Source: an uncultured Coriobacteriaceae bacterium (GTDB lineage Bacteria > Actinomycetota > Coriobacteriia > Coriobacteriales > Eggerthellaceae). From it: a stretch of 8,634 nucleotides of DNA. The notes beneath the pieces are model-generated. The model was given only the letters and a program-made list of their open reading frames with translations, was not told where the DNA came from and made no database searches. The translations under genes were made by a program, and so were the position numbers. Shown one piece after another: positions 6,192 through 8,634 of the stretch; within the stretch, counting starts at the first letter, position 1; the number at the start of each line of letters is the position of its first letter. The stretch is from NCBI GenBank assembly GCA_900552365.1, contig URZP01000059.1:1-8634 (forward strand), in the 5' to 3' direction.

Positions 6192-6287
6192 GCCTTGCGC
6201 GGCAAAATAATGTCAGAAGCCAACTTCAGAGCGAAGGCTCGAAGAGAAAACGGCTATCGGATTTTTAGGCGAAAGGAAGTGATCGAT

Positions 6288-6860
6288 ATGCTTAAACCAA
6301 TGATCAAAAAAGCTGTGGTGGGCGTTCCCGTCGTTGCTTTGTCGGCAACGCTTGCGCTTACGATGGTTGGTTGCGGCGGTAACGGCGCTCAGAGCGGTTC
6401 GGGATCTGGCAGCGATGCGGCTGCGTCTCAGGTCGAGCAGGCCGAAGGTTCTGGTTCCGCTAGTGAGGCTCCGGTTAGCGAAATCGTGGCGCAGGGTGGC
6501 ATCGAGTTTCCTTCGTACAGCATCATTCCGATTGAAGGCTGGGAGCTTACCGATAGGGTCGATGAGAAGTACGAGCAGTGTGAGTTCAGGCGTGTGGGCG
6601 CAAGCTCTCCTGACATCTTCTTGCGCACTTTTAAGACTGAGCCGATGCAGGAAGCCGAGGCCAGGCAGGGTTCCAAGAAACAAGGCGTTATTGACGAAGT
6701 CGAGATCAACGGTGTTACGTGGGTCCGTCATACCGCACCGAACGGCACCATCAACCTGTTCGCCAAGGCACCATCTGGTAAGACCGTAGCACTGACTTTG
6801 GGTTCCCAGCTTAGTTGGGAAGAATCGGTTCAAATGGCCGAGCGTATGGTTCTGAAATAA
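6288..6860 (+). CDS. Small predicted lipoprotein of unknown function
   Basis: The product has 190 residues. It starts with a lipoprotein signal peptide: a basic N-terminus (Lys3, Lys7, Lys8), a hydrophobic core at about 9-26 and a lipobox TMVGC with Cys29 as the predicted lipid-anchored residue. A Gly/Ser/Ala-rich linker (30-60) leads to one compact domain at about 70-190. This domain has alternating strands around IIPIEGWELTDR (79-90), PDIFLRTFKT (108-117), VEINGVTWVRH (138-148) and KTVALTLGS (165-173), then a final amphipathic helix. The layout resembles small PsbP/Mog1-like domains, but that is only an impression. I do not recognise a specific family. The start at 6288 is preceded by AAAGGAAG and places the signal peptide correctly; an in-frame ATG at 6195 would bury it behind 31 residues. 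The gene ends before a strong terminator, so it is probably monocistronic. Confidence 0.85.
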   Translation: MLKPMIKKAVVGVPVVALSATLALTMVGCGGNGAQSGSGSGSDAAASQVEQAEGSGSASEAPVSEIVAQGGIEFPSYSIIPIEGWELTDRVDEKYEQCEFRRVGASSPDIFLRTFKTEPMQEAEARQGSKKQGVIDEVEINGVTWVRHTAPNGTINLFAKAPSGKTVALTLGSQLSWEESVQMAERMVLK

Positions 6861-6888
6861 CGTTGATCGTTTACTACGGCGACACAAA

Positions 6889-6926
6889 CCCGAGGGCGTC
6901 GAAAGGCGTCCTCGGGTTTTTCTTTT
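6889..6926 (+). terminator. Strong intrinsic terminator after the lipoprotein gene
   Basis: Arms CCCGAGGGCGTC (6889-6900) and GGCGTCCTCGGG (6905-6916) pair along 12 positions, two of them G-T wobbles, around a GAAA tetraloop. The stem is followed by TTTTTCTTTT. It begins 28 bp after the stop codon of the lipoprotein gene. Confidence 0.93.
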
Positions 6927-6955
6927 GTCGACGACGTGTTGATGGCGCGCCACGC

Positions 6956-7042
6956 AAAAGGCTACGGCTGGCCCTAAAACATGCAGCTGCAGGGCAGGAG
7001 CCGTGGCATTTCGCAAGGGCCCCTGCGATGTTGATGGGGGCC
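6956..7042 (-). terminator. Tandem hairpins after the TipAS-type regulator, possible weak terminator
   Basis: Read on the minus strand, GGCCCC (overlapping the stop codon of the regulator) can pair with GGGGCC after a 13-nt loop. A longer hairpin follows: ACGGCT-cct-GCCCT pairs with AGGGC-c-AGCCGT (7004-6964) around a 15-nt loop containing GCAGCTGC. Only four T residues (6959-6956) come shortly after the second stem, so the termination signal is weak. With the plus-strand terminator, it would separate the two convergent genes. Confidence 0.45.
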
Positions 7043-7866
7043 TATTCTTCCAGCGTGCCTTCCACGGCTTTAACCAAAAACGCCGTTGCTCCTTTGCCGC
7101 AAGGCTCGTCGTAGTATGAGATGAATCGGGGGTCAGCCAGGTAGCTGCGCACAAGACTCAGGTAGATATCCTGTTCGGGTTCGGCTCCCCATTGCAGGCC
7201 GATCCAGCGGTAGTGCATCTGCACAAGCTTCGCAGCTTCGAGACCGGTTGCATCGCCATCGCCCAGCGCGATGGATAGCTGGCCCAAGATGGCTTTCTCG
7301 AGCTCTTTCATGTCATTCCAAGTGGCAGGGTCCATGTCGAGGATTCTTTCGTTCATGGTGTCAACAGCTTCGTTGCCGTATCGTTCGCGTGCTTCCGCTC
7401 CGTAGCGCTGCTCGTTTTCGCGGACGGCACGCCAGCGCTCAAGCTGGGGCAAAACCGCGCCCATGAGCGAGACCGCCTCGTCAAGCGTCATGCCCGTGTT
7501 CTTCGCCAGGCGCGGCGCACAATCTTCGATCATGGCTTCCATGGTGGTTTCGTAGGTGTAGTCGCCGCGATCGTAGCACCACTTGCAGTAATGGTCGGTC
7601 TTCTGTCCGGTGGCATCGGTTCCGTAATCATCGGGCGTCAGGTACATGCCGCAGCTTTCGCAATAATGCTCGGGCATCTCCAGCAAATGCGCCAGCGGCT
7701 CGCCGGTGACGGCGGCGATGAGCTTCATCATGTCGATCCCAGGTGTCACCTCGCCGCGCTCCCAGCGGCTCACGGCTTGTCGGGTGACGTAAAGCTTCTC
7801 GGCGAGCTGGTCTTGCGTGAGGTTATGCGCGCGCCGTACGGCGACGAGTTTTTCTGCGAAGGCCAT
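7042..7866 (-). CDS. XRE helix-turn-helix / zinc ribbon / TipAS-domain transcriptional regulator
   Basis: The product (274 residues) joins three parts. Residues 2-62 are an XRE-type DNA-binding domain with the helix-turn-helix LTQDQLAEKLYVTRQAVSRW (26th residue onward the recognition helix). Residues 67-146 are a 'putative zinc ribbon' domain with ligands Cys69, Cys72, Cys94 and Cys97 and its usual tail LPQLERWR (139-146). Residues about 155-273 look like a TipAS domain, the drug-recognition fold of the TipA regulator. The hallmarks are RYGNEAV, a tryptophan-containing helix (Trp183), the MHYRWIGLQW helix and YLADPRFISYYDEPCGKGATAFLVKAV. It is therefore probably a ligand-sensing regulator. 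The start at 7866 has GAGAGGAG 5 bp upstream, while a start at 7935 lacks one. It is divergent from the methyltransferase-like gene, a likely target along with itself. The ligand is unknown. Confidence 0.85.
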   Translation of the reverse strand: MAFAEKLVAVRRAHNLTQDQLAEKLYVTRQAVSRWERGEVTPGIDMMKLIAAVTGEPLAHLLEMPEHYCESCGMYLTPDDYGTDATGQKTDHYCKWCYDRGDYTYETTMEAMIEDCAPRLAKNTGMTLDEAVSLMGAVLPQLERWRAVRENEQRYGAEARERYGNEAVDTMNERILDMDPATWNDMKELEKAILGQLSIALGDGDATGLEAAKLVQMHYRWIGLQWGAEPEQDIYLSLVRSYLADPRFISYYDEPCGKGATAFLVKAVEGTLEE

Positions 7867-7884
7867 GAGTGCTCCTCTCGGTGG

Positions 7885-7961
7885 GGTCGTTTCGATAATG
7901 TCAGCATACGTGCAGATTGGCGCAAATCCTAGCAACGGCTGGTTGCGCGATGGTCGTTTCG
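7885..7961. repeat. Repeated and inverted motifs between the TipAS regulator and the methyltransferase-like gene
   Basis: The 10-mer GGTCGTTTCG occurs at 7885-7894 and again at 7952-7961, in the same orientation. Between them GCAAC (7932-7936) and GTTGC (7942-7946) form an inverted repeat with a 5-bp centre. All lie in the 140-bp divergent promoter region and could be sites for the adjacent regulator. The motifs are short, so a chance origin is possible. Confidence 0.35.
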
Positions 7962-8006
7962 GCTAGAGACTGATCAAGCCACGCTTGAACATAGTCGGGA
8001 ACAACA

Positions 8007-8546
8007 ATGAACGAATTCCCAAAAGCGAACAGCTTCGATATCAACCTCGTCTGCTCGAAGATCATAGGTCCCAACCCGCTTAAGCTCTGCGAGGAACTGC
8101 TTTGCGGTGCCGATCTTGCGGAAGGCTTGCCGTTTGAGCCGTGTTATTTCGACGCGGTAGTGAGCATCGATTCGTACAACTACTTCGGCTGCGATCCGCG
8201 CTACCTTGGTCAGAAGCTTCTCCCTTACGTGAAGCCTGGCGGGAAGATCTACCTCTCCATTCCTGGCATGATACGCGACTGCCACGATTGCCTCCCAGAA
8301 TGCCTGCTTGCATCGTGGACTACCGAGCAACTTGAATATATGCATGATATGCAGTGGTGGCGAGCCATGATCGGAAAGACCCAAGGAGTGCAGATTGAAG
8401 ATATGCACGAAATGGAGTGCACGCGCGAGGCGTGGGCCGACTGGGTTGCGTGCGAAAACGAGTATGCGCGCGGCGATAGGGCGGCGGTATATGCCGGTGC
8501 GCTTGACTACTTGAACACCATTGCAGTCACATTGCTCAAAAAGTAA
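8007..8546 (+). CDS. Class I SAM-methyltransferase-like protein with internal deletion of the SAM-binding core
   Basis: The product has 179 residues. The start (MNEFPKANSFDINLVCSKIIGPNPLKLCEELL) matches the conserved N-terminal cap of a family of small SAM-dependent methyltransferases of about 240 residues. The rest matches their C-terminal half: EGLPFEPCYFDAVVSIDSYNYFG (39-61), LLPYVKPGGKIYLSIPG (71-87), DCHDCLP, the WW pair at 117-118, and DWVACENEYARGDR (145-158). Missing between residues 32 and 36 are motif I, the glycine-rich DLGxGxG loop, and the acidic ribose-binding strand, roughly 55-60 residues by comparison with remembered relatives. The frame is kept, so the gene is either an in-frame deletion relic or a protein with a non-methylating role. 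The start has only a weak GGGAA site. It is divergent from the TipAS-type regulator, which may control it. Confidence 0.8.
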   Translation: MNEFPKANSFDINLVCSKIIGPNPLKLCEELLCGADLAEGLPFEPCYFDAVVSIDSYNYFGCDPRYLGQKLLPYVKPGGKIYLSIPGMIRDCHDCLPECLLASWTTEQLEYMHDMQWWRAMIGKTQGVQIEDMHEMECTREAWADWVACENEYARGDRAAVYAGALDYLNTIAVTLLKK

Positions 8547-8634
8547 GGTGCTGAAAGTAGCGTCGTATGCGAGGGTGCGCGATCATTCGCTCGCTCTCGT
8601 TTGGTTTCGGGCGATTTTGCTGCTCCCGCATCCC

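Noticed and set aside
6195..6287. Longer start for the lipoprotein gene at 6195
   Set aside because: It would put 31 residues in front of the signal peptide. ATG 6288 has AAAGGAAG upstream.
6213..7154. Minus-strand open frame (313 codons) opposite the lipoprotein
   Set aside because: It crosses the terminator and the 3' end of the regulator, is rich in Arg/Thr/Leu typical of a shadow frame, and shows no domain.
7867..7935. Longer start for the TipAS-type regulator at 7935
   Set aside because: The helix-turn-helix domain begins right after the ATG at 7866, which has a strong GAGAGGAG site; the extension has neither.
8547..8634. Possible hairpin or new gene start at the right edge
   Set aside because: Only short CGAG/CTCG pairing and no proper T run are seen, and no start codon with a ribosome binding site opens a convincing frame.

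Overview
The window looks like chromosomal DNA of a moderately high-GC actinobacterium, most likely a gut-type member of the Coriobacteriia (Eggerthella/Slackia-like). This is inferred from codon use and from the style of the proteins: a MepA-like MATE pump, a helix-turn-helix/zinc-ribbon/TipAS regulator and a Gly/Ser-linker lipoprotein. No rRNA, tRNA, CRISPR array, insertion sequence or phage gene was seen. The genes are densely packed, and the longest stretch without a gene is about 250 bp.

Layout. Bases 1-306 (minus) hold the N-terminal part of a membrane protein, probably of the voltage-gated chloride-channel family, cut by the window edge. Next, also on minus, is a MmcQ/YjbR-family protein (325-726). 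Divergent from it is a class-3-like aldehyde dehydrogenase (931-2295, plus), followed by a PAP2 membrane phosphatase (2402-3070, plus, probable TTG start). Then come a MATE efflux transporter (3213-4541) and a MarR regulator (4615-5046), both plus. Convergent with marR is a tRNA-dihydrouridine synthase (5084-6037, minus). Divergent from that is a small lipoprotein (6288-6860, plus) that ends in a strong intrinsic terminator. Converging on it is an XRE-zinc ribbon-TipAS regulator (7042-7866, minus). Divergent from the regulator is a shortened SAM-methyltransferase-like gene (8007-8546, plus).

How the parts fit. The clearest regulatory unit is the MATE-marR pair. Three 14-bp boxes of the form GTC-N8-GAC lie at an exact 21-bp period just upstream of the pump gene. 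A fourth box of the same form, a perfect dyad, sits next to the -10 of marR. This reads as a MarR-type drug-sensing circuit that represses the pump and itself. The right end may hold a second ligand-sensing unit: a regulator joining DNA-binding, metal-ribbon and TipAS domains, transcribed away from a methyltransferase relative that lacks the glycine-rich SAM-binding segment.

No wholly new multi-gene system is apparent. The most notable items are the phased operator array, the decapitated methyltransferase and the three-domain TipAS regulator.
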